Below are positions 27,362 through 36,161 of a stretch of DNA of 64,000 nucleotides, piece by piece. The notes under the pieces are model-generated. The model had not been told where the DNA came from. It did no database searches and worked only from the letters and a program-made list of their open reading frames with translations. Source of the DNA: Solimonas sp. (lineage in GTDB: Bacteria; Pseudomonadota; Gammaproteobacteria; Nevskiales; Nevskiaceae); NCBI GenBank assembly GCA_030149365.1, contig JASBRP010000026.1, positions 124,001 through 188,000 on the forward strand, read 5' to 3'. Every line of letters starts with the position of its first letter. Position 1 is the stretch's first letter. The position numbers and the translations under genes were made by a program.

Positions 27362-28015
27362 TCAGAGCTGCAGCACGTCGCGCGCCAGGACATCGACACA
27401 GGCGGCCGCACCCTTGTCGAGGTAGGACTTGAGCAGCGCGGCACGGTTGGCCAGCAACTGGTCTTTCGTGGGCGGGTTGGCGTCATCGCCCTGCACGGTC
27501 TGGCACATGGTTTCGGCGACCACCTTCTGGCTGGATGCGTCGATCAGGCGCAGGCGGGCGTTGTAGGTCACCTTGTAGTGCGCCCAGTCGGTGGGGTAGT
27601 AGTTGAACATCCAGCCGAGGGTCTTCACGTCGAGCAGGTAGTCGGCACCCGTATAGGTCGCCACCAGTGTGCTCACCTCGTCGCTCGGGGCCACGGCCTG
27701 GGACCTGACGAGCGCCACCTTGCGCGCCGCCAGCAAGCGCTCCGTGAGCGCCTTGCTGATCGCCAGTGCCGGGTCCGGGATGCCATTGTCGCGGACGATG
27801 CCATTGCCCTCGACGATCATGGCGCCCGCACCCGCGATGGCGAAGGCGGCCTTGCCCGCGGTGAACGCGGCAAAGTCGGGCATCGGGTACTGGGTGGATA
27901 CGATGCGCTTGCCCTGCAACTGCGCGGAGGCTTCAGCCGTGAGGGGGCGATGATCGACGGAGGCGCAGCCGGACAGCAGGGCGGCCGTGAGCGCCAGGCA
28001 AATGCGGAAGGACAT
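27362..28015 (-). CDS. Lipoprotein of unknown function
   Basis: This 217-residue protein starts at ATG 28015 behind AGAGGA. The signal peptide ends with lipobox LLSGC (Cys17), so it should be lipidated in the periplasm. The mature part has a mixed alpha/beta pattern (TGADYLLDVKTLGWMFNYY, KVTYNARLRLIDASSQKVV), reminiscent of periplasmic lipoproteins of unknown function. I cannot assign a role. It is separate from neighbours, with about 115 bases downstream and 190 upstream. Confidence 0.85.
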   Translation of the reverse strand: MSFRICLALTAALLSGCASVDHRPLTAEASAQLQGKRIVSTQYPMPDFAAFTAGKAAFAIAGAGAMIVEGNGIVRDNGIPDPALAISKALTERLLAARKVALVRSQAVAPSDEVSTLVATYTGADYLLDVKTLGWMFNYYPTDWAHYKVTYNARLRLIDASSQKVVAETMCQTVQGDDANPPTKDQLLANRAALLKSYLDKGAAACVDVLARDVLQL

Positions 28016-28168
28016 GGGTTCCTCTGGATATGGAATTTGGGGCTTGCGCGAGACCATGACCGGAGCCGCGCAGGTCTCGCGACGCGGTGATATGTAAACC
28101 CGCCCTTGGCCCTCGTCAAAGTGACGAGTGAGTCAGGTCGTGGCCCCCGGTGAAGCCCCCAAAACACA

Positions 28169-28189
28169 AGAGCCCGCAATGCGGGCTCT
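28169..28189 (-). terminator. Intrinsic terminator after the BPSS1780-like gene
   Basis: A 10 bp stem AGAGCCCGCA / TGCGGGCTCT with a one-base centre lies 20 bases after the stop at 28210; on the minus strand it is followed by TGTGTTTT. Confidence 0.85.
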
Positions 28190-28209
28190 CATGCTTGGTC
28201 CAGGCTGCT

Positions 28210-28956
28210 CTACTGGATCGAGGATTCGCGCACTTCTCCAGGCGGTGATCCGTCGCCGAATACATCGCGGAAGCAGGGGTAGGAGGCGGCCATCAGGATC
28301 GGCAGCAGTACGATCAGGCCCAGGCCGAAGGGGATCATCGCCGCCAGCGCCAGGAGGATCGCGATGATGCCGAACACCGACAGGGCCCCGAGGTTGGCCA
28401 TGCCGGCGGCGAAGCTGAGCTTGAGCGCATCCACGACCTTGACACCATGGAACACGATCAGGCCGGGAGCGAACCAGGTGGCCAACGAAAAGGCTACGGC
28501 CATCAGCAGGATCAGCAGGACGGCGATGATGGTGCCGACCCCGAAGCTTAAGTCCTGCATGTCGCCCGAGAATGCGGCGGTGCCGAAGACCAGGATCACC
28601 ATGAGGGCACCCACGATGGCGATCACGATCGCGCCCACCAGGTAGGCCACGCCCAGCAGCAGCAGGGGTTCGCGCAATGGCGCCTTGAAGCCCCCCAGCA
28701 GGGCGTCCAGGCTCAGCGGATTGCCCAGGGTCTGCTGGCGGGCGCCCAGCAGGATGCCGCCGAGCACCATCGCGAACGTGAGATTCACGGCCAGGGAGCC
28801 GATGAAAGGGATCAGGGACAGCAGCATGGCCAGGATCATCCAGAGCACCAGCGCGCCGATCCACAGCAGCGGTGCCTGCTTGAACAGGCCAAAACCTTCG
28901 GAGATCCAGGCCAGGCCGCGGCCGGCGGAGACCTTGCGGAAGCGGGTGTCGGACAT
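28210..28956 (-). CDS. BPSS1780-family membrane protein
   Basis: This 248-residue integral membrane protein starts at ATG 28956 behind AGGGGA; an upstream in-frame start adds residues with no likeness to the family. After a hydrophilic N-terminus (SAGRGLAWISEGFGLFKQAP, typical of the family) there are about six transmembrane helices, including WIGALVLWMILAMLL and two long hydrophobic runs. The loops are short and no catalytic motif is visible. The molecular function of the family is unknown. It is a single-gene unit ended by a terminator. Confidence 0.85.
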   Translation of the reverse strand: MSDTRFRKVSAGRGLAWISEGFGLFKQAPLLWIGALVLWMILAMLLSLIPFIGSLAVNLTFAMVLGGILLGARQQTLGNPLSLDALLGGFKAPLREPLLLLGVAYLVGAIVIAIVGALMVILVFGTAAFSGDMQDLSFGVGTIIAVLLILLMAVAFSLATWFAPGLIVFHGVKVVDALKLSFAAGMANLGALSVFGIIAILLALAAMIPFGLGLIVLLPILMAASYPCFRDVFGDGSPPGEVRESSIQ

Positions 28957-29045
28957 CGGCGTTTCCCCTGCGTCGGTGATGGGGTTGCATGCTACGGCAT
29001 GGCGGGTGACGCGCAAGCGACAACCGGGAAGCCGTTCACAAAAAA

Positions 29046-29066
29046 GGGCGCGGCATGGCCGCGCCC
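29046..29066 (-). terminator. Intrinsic terminator after the acyl-CoA dehydrogenase gene
   Basis: GGGCGCGGC-cat-GCCGCGCCC followed by TTTTTT on the minus strand, 19 bases after the stop at 29086. It probably ends the antiporter-DUF6265-acyl-CoA dehydrogenase transcript. Confidence 0.92.
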
Positions 29067-29085
29067 CTGGATCACCAACCCGCGA

Positions 29086-30219
29086 TCAGCGCCCGACCAG
29101 CGAGCGCGCGATCACTTCCTTCATGATCTCCGAGGTGCCGCCGTAGATGCGCTGGATGCGCGCGTCGGCCCAGTAGCGGGAGATGGGGTACTCGGCCATG
29201 AAGCCGTAGCCGCCGAAGAGCTGCAGGCAGGCGTCGGTGACGCGGCCTTCCATCTCGGTGGTGGAGAGCTTGATCATGGCAGCGGTCGGCACGTCGAGCT
29301 TCTTCTCGGCATACAGCGCCACGCACTTCTCGGTGAAGGCGCGGTGCACTTCGATGTCGGTCTTGATCTTGGCCAGCTCGAAGCGGGTGTTCTGGAAGCT
29401 GGCGATGGCCTGGCCGAAGGCCTTGCGCGTGGTGACGTAGTCGATGGTCTTCTCCATCGCACCCTGGGCATGGCCGATGGCGCTGACCGCCAGCACCAGG
29501 CGCTCGCGCGGCAGTTCGTCGATCAGGTGGCCGAAGCCGCCGCCGACACGGCCCAGCACGGTGGAGGCCGGCAGGCGCACGTTGTCGAAGAACAGTTCCG
29601 AGGTGTCGGCCGAGTGCAGGCCGATCTTCTCCAGGTTGCGGCCGCGCTTGAAGCCCGGCAGGTCGGTGTCCACGGTGAACAGGGTGGTGCCCTTGCCGCC
29701 GGCCTTGGGGTCGGTCTTGGCGGCCAGCACCACGACGCCGGCGTTCTGGCCGTTGGTGATGAAGGTCTTGGAGCCGTTGAGGACGTAGGTGTCGCCCTCC
29801 AGCAGGGCGCTGGTCTTCATGCCCTGCAGGTCGGAACCGGCGCCCGGCTCGGTCATGCCGATGGCGCCGATGCACTCGCCGGAGGCCATGCGCGGCAGGT
29901 ACTTCTGCTTCTGCTCCTCGGTGCCCAGGTGCAGGATGTAGGGCGCGGCGATGTCGGAGTGCACGGTGAGGTTGGAGGCCAGTGCCAGGAAGCCCATGCG
30001 CGCGGCTTCCTCCACGATCACGCAGGAGAACTCGAAGGGCGCGCCGATGCCGCCGTATTCCTCCGGCTGGTCCACGCAGAGCAGTCCGGCTTCGCCCATC
30101 TTCAGGTAGAGGGACTTGGGCAGGATGCCGTCCTTCTCCCACTTCTCGTAATGCGGCTCGACCTCGTCGGCGAAGAAGCGGCGGACGTTGTCGCGGAACA
30201 GCTCCAGTTCGTTGCTCAC
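29086..30219 (-). CDS. Acyl-CoA dehydrogenase, long-chain/isovaleryl type
   Basis: This 377-residue flavoenzyme oxidises acyl-CoA to enoyl-CoA in fatty-acid or branched-chain catabolism. Family motifs are GMTEPGAGSDLQG (120-133), the substrate/FAD segment KTFITNG (151-157), and ARIQRIYGGTSEIMKEVI near the end. The medium-chain catalytic Glu of the YEGT motif is replaced by Gly (YGGT, 359-362). Instead a Glu is present at position 239 in ELPRERLVLA, where long-chain and isovaleryl-CoA dehydrogenases carry their base. That points to a long-chain or branched substrate. The gene is 31 bases downstream of the DUF6265 gene and is followed by a strong terminator. Confidence 0.95.
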   Translation of the reverse strand: MSNELELFRDNVRRFFADEVEPHYEKWEKDGILPKSLYLKMGEAGLLCVDQPEEYGGIGAPFEFSCVIVEEAARMGFLALASNLTVHSDIAAPYILHLGTEEQKQKYLPRMASGECIGAIGMTEPGAGSDLQGMKTSALLEGDTYVLNGSKTFITNGQNAGVVVLAAKTDPKAGGKGTTLFTVDTDLPGFKRGRNLEKIGLHSADTSELFFDNVRLPASTVLGRVGGGFGHLIDELPRERLVLAVSAIGHAQGAMEKTIDYVTTRKAFGQAIASFQNTRFELAKIKTDIEVHRAFTEKCVALYAEKKLDVPTAAMIKLSTTEMEGRVTDACLQLFGGYGFMAEYPISRYWADARIQRIYGGTSEIMKEVIARSLVGR

Positions 30220-30250
30220 GGTGTTTCCTGTGCTAAGTGAAGAAAAATCT

Positions 30251-30733
30251 TTAGGGGCAGCTCTTGCGCTTCATCGGAAAGCTCAGGCCCATGGGGCGAC
30301 CATCGCTGGTGCCCTCCAGGCGCATGGTGAGCTTGTCGGGGGCGGCGTACTCGTAGGAGATCTTGCGCGGGAAAGGGCGCTCGGGGTTCTCGAACACCAC
30401 GCGGTTGGCCGCCACGCTGCTGGAGTTGTAGCGGCTCTCGTCGCCGCCGTACTGCTGCGAGACGAAATCGAAGCCGCCGCCGCCGCTGGTGACCAGGCGC
30501 ATGAAGTCGTACTCGCGGGTGTAGCCCTCGCCGATGCGGCGCGACAGGCCCTGCATGCTGTTGCCGGTGGGCGTGGTCCACTGTTCCTCGTAGACGCCGT
30601 CGGCGGTGTCGAAACCCCAGCAGCCGGACAGCCACTTGAACTGCGTGACGCGCAGCGCCTCGTCGGCGGCGGGTTTGGCCGCCAGGGCAGGGGTGGCCAG
30701 CAGGGCCAGGCTCAGCATCAGGATATTGCGCAT
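30251..30733 (-). CDS. DUF6265-type secreted protein
   Basis: This 160-residue protein begins with a signal peptide (MRNILMLSLALLATPALAA) and GAGGA upstream of the ATG. The mature part fits DUF6265: FKWLSGCWGF, EQWTTPTGNSMQGLSR, YDFMRL and VVFENPERPFPRKISY, a small lipocalin-like beta-rich fold of unknown function. It lies 13 bases after the antiporter stop and 31 before the acyl-CoA dehydrogenase, so the three are probably one transcript. Any functional link between them is not obvious. Confidence 0.8.
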   Translation of the reverse strand: MRNILMLSLALLATPALAAKPAADEALRVTQFKWLSGCWGFDTADGVYEEQWTTPTGNSMQGLSRRIGEGYTREYDFMRLVTSGGGGFDFVSQQYGGDESRYNSSSVAANRVVFENPERPFPRKISYEYAAPDKLTMRLEGTSDGRPMGLSFPMKRKSCP

Positions 30734-30746
30734 GTTGTCCTCCGGT

Positions 30747-32381
30747 TCAGCGGTAGCGCGACTCGATCAGGTCGATCTCGCGCACCAGCTTTCGCGATGT
30801 CTCGTCAGAGATGCGGCGGTGGCGGGCGAGGGTGAAAATCTCCTCGCGCTCCGCCTGCAGCGCGGCCAGGCGCAGCGTCCGCTCGATCTGGTCGGCCTGC
30901 CGCAACTGGGCCGCATCGGTCCCGCTGGGGGCGACATCATGCAGCCGGTTCTGGTACAGCGCCAGCAGCCGGGCCGCCGCCGCGGTGTACAGCTCCGCCT
31001 CTCCGGCACGGGCCGGCAGCTCCCGCTGGGCCTTCTCAATGGCCGCCACCGCCCGGCGCGCGGCGGCCAGGCGGGCCTGGTCCTCTTCCTGGCGCTCGGC
31101 CGGTTCGGCCGGCATCTGCAGGCCGCGCAGTACCCGGGGCAGGGCCAGGCTGGCCACGATCAGCGACAGCAGGATCACCGCGGTAGCCAGGAAGACCACC
31201 AGCTCGCGGGCCGGGAAGGGGCGGCCGTCGGGCAGCAGCAGGGGCAGCGTCAGCACGCCGGCCAGGGTAATGGCACCGCGTACACCGGCCAGCGACATCG
31301 CCGCCACCAGGCGCCAGTGCGGGGGCTCCGGCCGCTCGCCCCGCCAGCGGGCCTGCATCAGGCTGAAGCGCAGCGAGCTCCAGACCCAGATGAAGCGCAG
31401 CAGCGCCAGTCCCGTGCCGATTCCCAGGGCGTAGACCGCCAGCCACCAGGTGTTCATGTGGCCGGCTTCCTCGACCGAGCCCAGGGCGTCGCTGAGGATG
31501 CCCGGCAACTGCTCGCCGAGCAGCACGAACATGATGCCGTTGAGAGTGAACTGCACGGTGTCCCAGACCGCGGCGCGCTGCACGCGGGTGCTGGCCAAGG
31601 CCTGGCCGCTGAGCTCCACGCGGCTCATGGTGATGCCTGCCGCCACGGCGGCGAGGATGCCCGAGGCCGCCAGGTGCTCGGCCAACAGGTAGGCCCCGAA
31701 GGGCGTCAGCAGGCTCACCAGGATCGGCGAGCCGCTCTCCTCGCCGAAGTGCCGGGAAATCCAGTTCTGGGCGCGCGCGATGGCCAGTGTCACCGCCACG
31801 CCCACCGCGAGGCCGGCCAGCGCCACCCACAGGAAGGTGACCGAGGCCGAGGCCAGCGAGAAGCCGCCGGTCATCGCGGCCGCCACGGCGAAGCGGAAGC
31901 AGACCAGGCCGGAGGCGTCGTTCAGCAGCGACTCGCCCTCCAGGATATGCATCATCCGCTTGGGGATCGGCGCGCGCGCGGCGATGGACGAGACCGCCAC
32001 CGGGTCGGTGGGCGAGATGATGGCGGCCAGGGCGAAGGCCACCGGCAGCGGGATCGACGGGATCATCCAGTGGATCAGGAAGCCGGCACCGAGCACGGTG
32101 AACACCACCAGGCCCAGCGCCAGGGCCAGGATCACGCCGCGGTCGCGGAACAGGCCGCTCTTGGGGATGCGCCAGCCATCCAGGAACAGCAGCGGCGGCA
32201 GGAACAGCAGGAAAAAGATGTCCGGGTCCAGCTCCACGCCCTGCTTGAACACGCCGGAGATCACGGCCCCCAGGCCGATCTGCACCAGCGGCAATGGCAG
32301 GCTGAAGGGCAGCATGCGCACGAGATAGCCGCTGGCGAGCACCGCCAGCAGCATCGCCAGGACGACTTCTATCGACTGCAT
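30747..32381 (-). CDS. CPA1-family Na+/H+ antiporter
   Basis: This 544-residue protein has about twelve transmembrane helices over residues 1-410 and a hydrophilic, helical C-terminal domain of about 130 residues. The N-terminal segment LPPLLFLDGWRI and the ion-site motif ISPTDPVAVSSIA, then GESLLNDASGLVCFRFAVA, are diagnostic for CPA1 (NhaP/YjcE) antiporters; the Asp pair in these motifs carries the ions. It exchanges Na+ (or K+) for H+ across the inner membrane for pH and salt balance. The cytoplasmic tail may regulate activity. It is first in a probable operon with the DUF6265 and acyl-CoA dehydrogenase genes. Confidence 0.93.
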   Translation of the reverse strand: MQSIEVVLAMLLAVLASGYLVRMLPFSLPLPLVQIGLGAVISGVFKQGVELDPDIFFLLFLPPLLFLDGWRIPKSGLFRDRGVILALALGLVVFTVLGAGFLIHWMIPSIPLPVAFALAAIISPTDPVAVSSIAARAPIPKRMMHILEGESLLNDASGLVCFRFAVAAAMTGGFSLASASVTFLWVALAGLAVGVAVTLAIARAQNWISRHFGEESGSPILVSLLTPFGAYLLAEHLAASGILAAVAAGITMSRVELSGQALASTRVQRAAVWDTVQFTLNGIMFVLLGEQLPGILSDALGSVEEAGHMNTWWLAVYALGIGTGLALLRFIWVWSSLRFSLMQARWRGERPEPPHWRLVAAMSLAGVRGAITLAGVLTLPLLLPDGRPFPARELVVFLATAVILLSLIVASLALPRVLRGLQMPAEPAERQEEDQARLAAARRAVAAIEKAQRELPARAGEAELYTAAAARLLALYQNRLHDVAPSGTDAAQLRQADQIERTLRLAALQAEREEIFTLARHRRISDETSRKLVREIDLIESRYR

Positions 32382-32411
32382 GCCGCTCCGTCGCGGCCGC
32401 TCATGGCCGCA

Positions 32412-33308
32412 TCAGCCAATGTACCGCTTCACCAGGTCGCCGTAGGCGTCGATGCGCCGGTCACGCAGGAACGGCCACCAGCGGCGCACGTTCTCGCTGC
32501 GCGCCAGGTCCACGTCCACCACCAGCACTTCGGCCTCCTCGCCGGCCTTGGCCAGGAATTCGCCCTGCGGGCCGGCGACGAAGCTGTGGCCCCAGAAGCG
32601 CGAGCCCGGCCACTGCCCGGCGGGGTCCGGCTCGAAGCCGACGCGATTGGCCACCAGCACCGGCAGCCCGTTGGCCACGGCATGGGCCCGCTGGATGGTG
32701 ACCCAGGCGTCGCGCTGGCGGGCCTGCTCGTCTTCCGGGTCCTGCGGGTTCCAGCCGATGGCAGTGGGGTAGAGCAGCAGGTCGGCGCCGGCCAGGGCCA
32801 TCAGGCGTGCGCCCTCCGGATACCACTGGTCCCAGCAGACCAGCACGCCGAGCTTGCCGACACTGGTCTGGATCGGCGTGAAACCAAGGTCGCCGGGCGT
32901 GAAGTAGTACTTCTCGTAGTAGCCCGGGTCGTCCGGGATATGCATCTTGCGATAGGTGCCGGCGATCTTGCGGCTGCGGTCGAACACCACGGCGGTGTTG
33001 TGGTACAGCCCCGGCGCACGCTTCTCGAACAGCGAGGTGACCAGCACGATACCCAGTTCCTCGGCCAGCGCGCCGAACTGCTCGGTGGACGGGCCGGGGA
33101 TGGTCTCGGCCAGGTCGAACAGGCTGGTGTCCTCGTGCTGGCAGAAATACAGGCCGGTGTGCAGTTCCTGCAGCAGCACCAGCTGCGCGCCGCGCGTAGC
33201 GGCCTCGCGGATGCCCTGCTCGGTGGTCTTCACGGTGGGCTCGCGCTCGCCGCTGCAGCTCTGCTGCACCAGGCCAACGCGGAGGATCTGGGTCTTGGTG
33301 GTCATCAT
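32412..33308 (-). CDS. aguB: N-carbamoylputrescine amidase
   Basis: This 298-residue nitrilase-superfamily enzyme hydrolyses N-carbamoylputrescine to putrescine, ammonia and CO2. The Glu-Lys-Cys triad is visible in LVLLQELHTGLYF, YRKMHIPDDPG and VLVCWDQWYPEGAR. Segments such as YEKYYFTPGD and RRIDAYGDLVKRY are typical of the agmatine-pathway branch of the family. Start is the first of two ATGs (33308), with GGAG upstream, ten bases after the aguA stop. It works with agmatine deiminase to make putrescine from agmatine, but that gene is frameshifted here. Confidence 0.94.
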   Translation of the reverse strand: MMTTKTQILRVGLVQQSCSGEREPTVKTTEQGIREAATRGAQLVLLQELHTGLYFCQHEDTSLFDLAETIPGPSTEQFGALAEELGIVLVTSLFEKRAPGLYHNTAVVFDRSRKIAGTYRKMHIPDDPGYYEKYYFTPGDLGFTPIQTSVGKLGVLVCWDQWYPEGARLMALAGADLLLYPTAIGWNPQDPEDEQARQRDAWVTIQRAHAVANGLPVLVANRVGFEPDPAGQWPGSRFWGHSFVAGPQGEFLAKAGEEAEVLVVDVDLARSENVRRWWPFLRDRRIDAYGDLVKRYIG

Positions 33309-33318
33309 GCGCTCCGGG

Positions 33319-34340
33319 TCAGGCCGCGGCGGACGGAATCTGCATCGTCACGCAATGCAGGCTGCCGTACTGGTGGATCAGGGTGCGGCAGTCCACGCCG
33401 ATCACCTCGCGCCCCGGGAAGCAGGGCACCAGGCGGCGCAGGGCCTCGGCGTCGGTCTCCACGCCGTAGGTCGGCACCAGTACGGCACCGTTCATGATCA
33501 GGAAGTTCGGGTAGCCGGCCGGCAGGCGCTTGCCGGTCTCGTCGAAGATCGCGGTCGGCAGCGGCAACGGCACCAGCTTGTAGGGCTCGCCGTTGGCCTG
33601 GCGCAGCGCCTGCAGCTCTGCTTCCATGGCCTTCAGGTCTTCGTAGTGCGCGTCCTTGGCATCGTCGCAGGCCTGGTAGGCGATGGTGGAGGCATCGCAG
33701 AAGCGGGCGACGGTGTCGATGTGGCCGTCGGTGTCGTCGCCCAGCAGGTCGCCATGCTTCAGCCACAGCACGCGTTCCAGGCCGAACCAGGCCTTGAGCT
33801 TGGCCTCGATGTGGGCCTTGTCGAACTGCGGATTGCGTGTGGGCGCCAACAGGCAGCGCTCGGTGGTCAGCAGCGTGCCCTGCCGTCGCTCTCGATGCCG
33901 CCGCCCTCCAGCACGAAGGCGATCGATTCCACCAGGGTGTTCCAGGCACCTTGCCCGGCCAGCCCTTGCGTGACCTCGTTGTCTTGCGAGGCATCGAACT
34001 TGTTGCCCCAGCCGTTGAAGACGAAGTCCAGGTGGATCGGCTTGCCGTTGCGGAACACGGTGATGGGGCCGTGGTCGCGGGCCCAGACGTCATCGGCCGG
34101 CACCGCGTACAGCTTCAGGCGGGCCGCCGGGCAGCCGGCGGCGACGAGGCGGGCGCGCAGGCCCTCCACGTCTTCGCCGCAGGCCACGATCAGGTCCTGG
34201 AAGCGGGTAATGGCGGCGGCCAGGCGCAGGAAGTTGTCCTCCACCGCGTCGAAACGCTCGGCAAAATCACCGTCCGGACGCGGCCAGGTCAGCTGGATGG
34301 CGGATTGCGGGGCCCACTCGGAGGGCAGGATCACGGACAT
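33319..34340 (-). pseudogene. aguA: Agmatine deiminase, broken by a single-base frameshift (or sequence error)
   Basis: Agmatine deiminase turns agmatine into N-carbamoylputrescine. The N-terminal part runs from ATG 34340 (with GGAGAG upstream) to about 33882 and has WARDHGP and VLEGGGIESDG. It then goes out of frame and stops at 33867. The rest resumes in another frame from about 33881 to 33319 with LLAPTRNPQFDKAH, DTDGHIDTVARF and the catalytic-Cys segment GSLHCVTMQIP. At the junction GACGGC-AGGGCACG a single extra base (for example GGCCAGGGC) restores SDGQGTLLTTERCLL and a normal ~340-residue enzyme. All active-site residues are intact on both sides, so the lesion is either very recent or an assembly/base-call error in a C/G run. 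aguB follows after ten bases. Confidence 0.9.
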
Positions 34341-34359
34341 CGGTCTCTCCACAAACGAG

Positions 34360-34383
34360 AAAGGGGCGCTTGCGCGCCCCTTT
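34360..34383 (-). terminator. Intrinsic terminator upstream of aguA
   Basis: AAAGGGGCGC-gcaa-GCGCCCCTTT followed on the minus strand by CTCGTTTGT. It lies 25 bases after the stop of the small secreted protein and separates it from aguAB. Confidence 0.88.
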
Positions 34384-34408
34384 GGATACGGTTCAGCGGC
34401 CCGCGATT

Positions 34409-34744
34409 CTAGGGGCTCGCGGGTTGCAATTCATCCTTGTTCTGGATCGGCATCGGCACGCCCTTGACCACCACGTCGATCACTGAGCTGCGTTCGAAGA
34501 ACACCGAGAACGTCGGGTAGTCCCAGCGCGTGATCGGCGGATGCTTGACCGAACCGCCACCCTTGGCCGGGTGCTTGGTCGACGGCTCGCCGAACTGCTG
34601 GCTGACGGTGGCCATGGAACTGCCGCGGGCGGGCACGCTGACCGGGGCGGACGAAGCGCCCTCCGGCAGAGCCAGCACATCGGCCTGGGCGGCGCCGGCG
34701 AGGGCGCCGAGCGCAACTGCGAAAGCAAGCAAAGTAGTGCGCAT
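34409..34744 (-). CDS. Small secreted protein of unknown function
   Basis: This 111-residue protein has a clear signal peptide (MRTTLLAFAVALGALAGAAQA) and a short soluble remainder with MATVSQQFGEP, HPPITRWDYPTFSVFFERSSVIDVV. The pattern of 'xxFGEPxxxxxxVGxPPItrWdYpxFxVyFE' is one I associate with uncharacterised periplasmic proteins of gammaproteobacteria that resemble the SmpA/BamE fold, but I cannot name a function. It is divergent from lolC and has its own terminator. Confidence 0.8.
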   Translation of the reverse strand: MRTTLLAFAVALGALAGAAQADVLALPEGASSAPVSVPARGSSMATVSQQFGEPSTKHPAKGGGSVKHPPITRWDYPTFSVFFERSSVIDVVVKGVPMPIQNKDELQPASP

Positions 34745-34913
34745 AACTCACTGACCCCGATCAGTTTTGCCGCACTATAGCACCCCGCGGGAGGGCGGCA
34801 ACAGATGTCGGGTGCGGGAGCGCATTCCAGGGAACGCGCAGGCTCCGGCGCGGTCTGCCCAAAGCCAAGCACGCGGCGTCCATGCTGTAATACCCGGGCC
34901 AGAAGACCCAGAA

Positions 34914-36161
34914 ATGCGAAATCCATTCGAACTTTACGCGGGGCTGCGCTACACGCGGGCCAAGCGGCGTAACCATTTCATTTCCTTCATTTCCGCCGCC
35001 TCCATGGCCGGCATCGCCGTGGGCGCCATGGCGCTGATCACGGTGCTGTCGGTGATGAACGGCTTCGAGCGCGAGCTGCGGACCCGCATCCTCGGCATGG
35101 CCTCCCACGCCACCATCTCGGCGTTCGAGGGCGGGCTGTCGGGCTGGCAGGAGGCCGCGAAGAAGGCCGAGACCCACAAGGAAATCGTCGCCGTGGCGCC
35201 CTATATCGAGGGCGAGGGCATGATCCGCGTCGGCAGCGAGTTGTCCGGCACCCTGCTGCGCGGCATCGACCCCGTGCGCGAGTCCCGCGTCAACGAGGTG
35301 GCCCAGCACATGAAGGCCGGCCAGCTCACCGACTTGAAGCCCGGCGAGTACAAGATCGTGCTGGGCTACGAGATCGCCCAGGCCATGGGCGTGGGGCCCG
35401 GCGACAAGGTGGACCTGATGATCCCGCAGGCCAGCGTCACGCCGGCCGGCGTGCTGCCGCGCTTCCGCCGCTTCACCGTGGCCGGTGTGTTCAAGGTCGG
35501 CATGTACGAATACGACCGTGGCATGGTGCTGATCAACCTGCAGGACGCCCAGACCCTGCTGCGCATGGGCGACAACGTCACTGGTGTGCGCCTGAAGCTG
35601 CACGACCTGTTCGAGGCACCGCGCGTGTCGCACGAGTTGGCCCAGGACATGGCGGGCATCTACTTCGTGTCCGACTGGACGCGCAGCCACGCCAACTTCT
35701 TCCGTGCGGTGAAGACCGAGAAGATGGTGATGTTCATCATCCTGTCGCTGATCGTCGGCGTGGCCGCCTTCAATATTGTCTCGACGCTGGTCATGGTGGT
35801 GCAGGACAAGCAGGCTGACATCGCCATCCTGCGCACCCTGGGCGCCAGCCCGCGCTCGATCATGGCCATCTTCATGGTGCAGGGCTCGATCATCGGCGTG
35901 GTGGGCACCCTGCTGGGCGTGGTCGGCGGCATCGCCCTGGCCCTGAACGTGGAGCGGATCGTACCGTTGCTGGAGATGCTGATGGGAGGCCCGGTGCTGG
36001 CGCCGGACGTCTACTACATCAGCGACCTGCCGTCCGAGCTCAAATGGAGCGACGTGACCAAGATCAGCATCCTGTCGCTGACGCTGGGCCTGCTGTCCAC
36101 GATCTACCCGGCCTGGCGCGCCTCGCGCGTGCAGCCGGCCGAGGCGTTGAGGTATGAATAG
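34914..36161 (+). CDS. lolC: LolC/LolE-family lipoprotein-releasing permease
   Basis: This 415-residue permease starts at ATG 34914 (MRNPFELYAGLRYTRAKRRN); an upstream frame to 34767 has no family similarity. It has the MacB/FtsX topology: one helix near the N-terminus (about residues 27-47), a large periplasmic domain (about 50-265), and three C-terminal helices. The opening motif FISFISAASMAGIAVGAMALITVLSVMNGFE and KMVMFIILSLIVGVAAFN are typical. With LolD it extracts outer-membrane-directed lipoproteins from the inner membrane. No second LolC/E gene is in the window, so the complex may be a LolF-type homodimer or the partner lies elsewhere. Confidence 0.95.
   Translation: MRNPFELYAGLRYTRAKRRNHFISFISAASMAGIAVGAMALITVLSVMNGFERELRTRILGMASHATISAFEGGLSGWQEAAKKAETHKEIVAVAPYIEGEGMIRVGSELSGTLLRGIDPVRESRVNEVAQHMKAGQLTDLKPGEYKIVLGYEIAQAMGVGPGDKVDLMIPQASVTPAGVLPRFRRFTVAGVFKVGMYEYDRGMVLINLQDAQTLLRMGDNVTGVRLKLHDLFEAPRVSHELAQDMAGIYFVSDWTRSHANFFRAVKTEKMVMFIILSLIVGVAAFNIVSTLVMVVQDKQADIAILRTLGASPRSIMAIFMVQGSIIGVVGTLLGVVGGIALALNVERIVPLLEMLMGGPVLAPDVYYISDLPSELKWSDVTKISILSLTLGLLSTIYPAWRASRVQPAEALRYE

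Noticed and set aside
30606..33497. Plus-strand open frame of about 960 codons opposite the antiporter and aguB
   Set aside because: Its translation is His/Gln/Arg/Gly-rich and featureless; the minus strand encodes complete conserved enzymes there.
33305..34093. Minus-strand frame of 262 codons through the aguA region
   Set aside because: It is a third frame with Arg/Ser-rich translation. The conserved agmatine deiminase residues are in the other two frames, joined at the frameshift.
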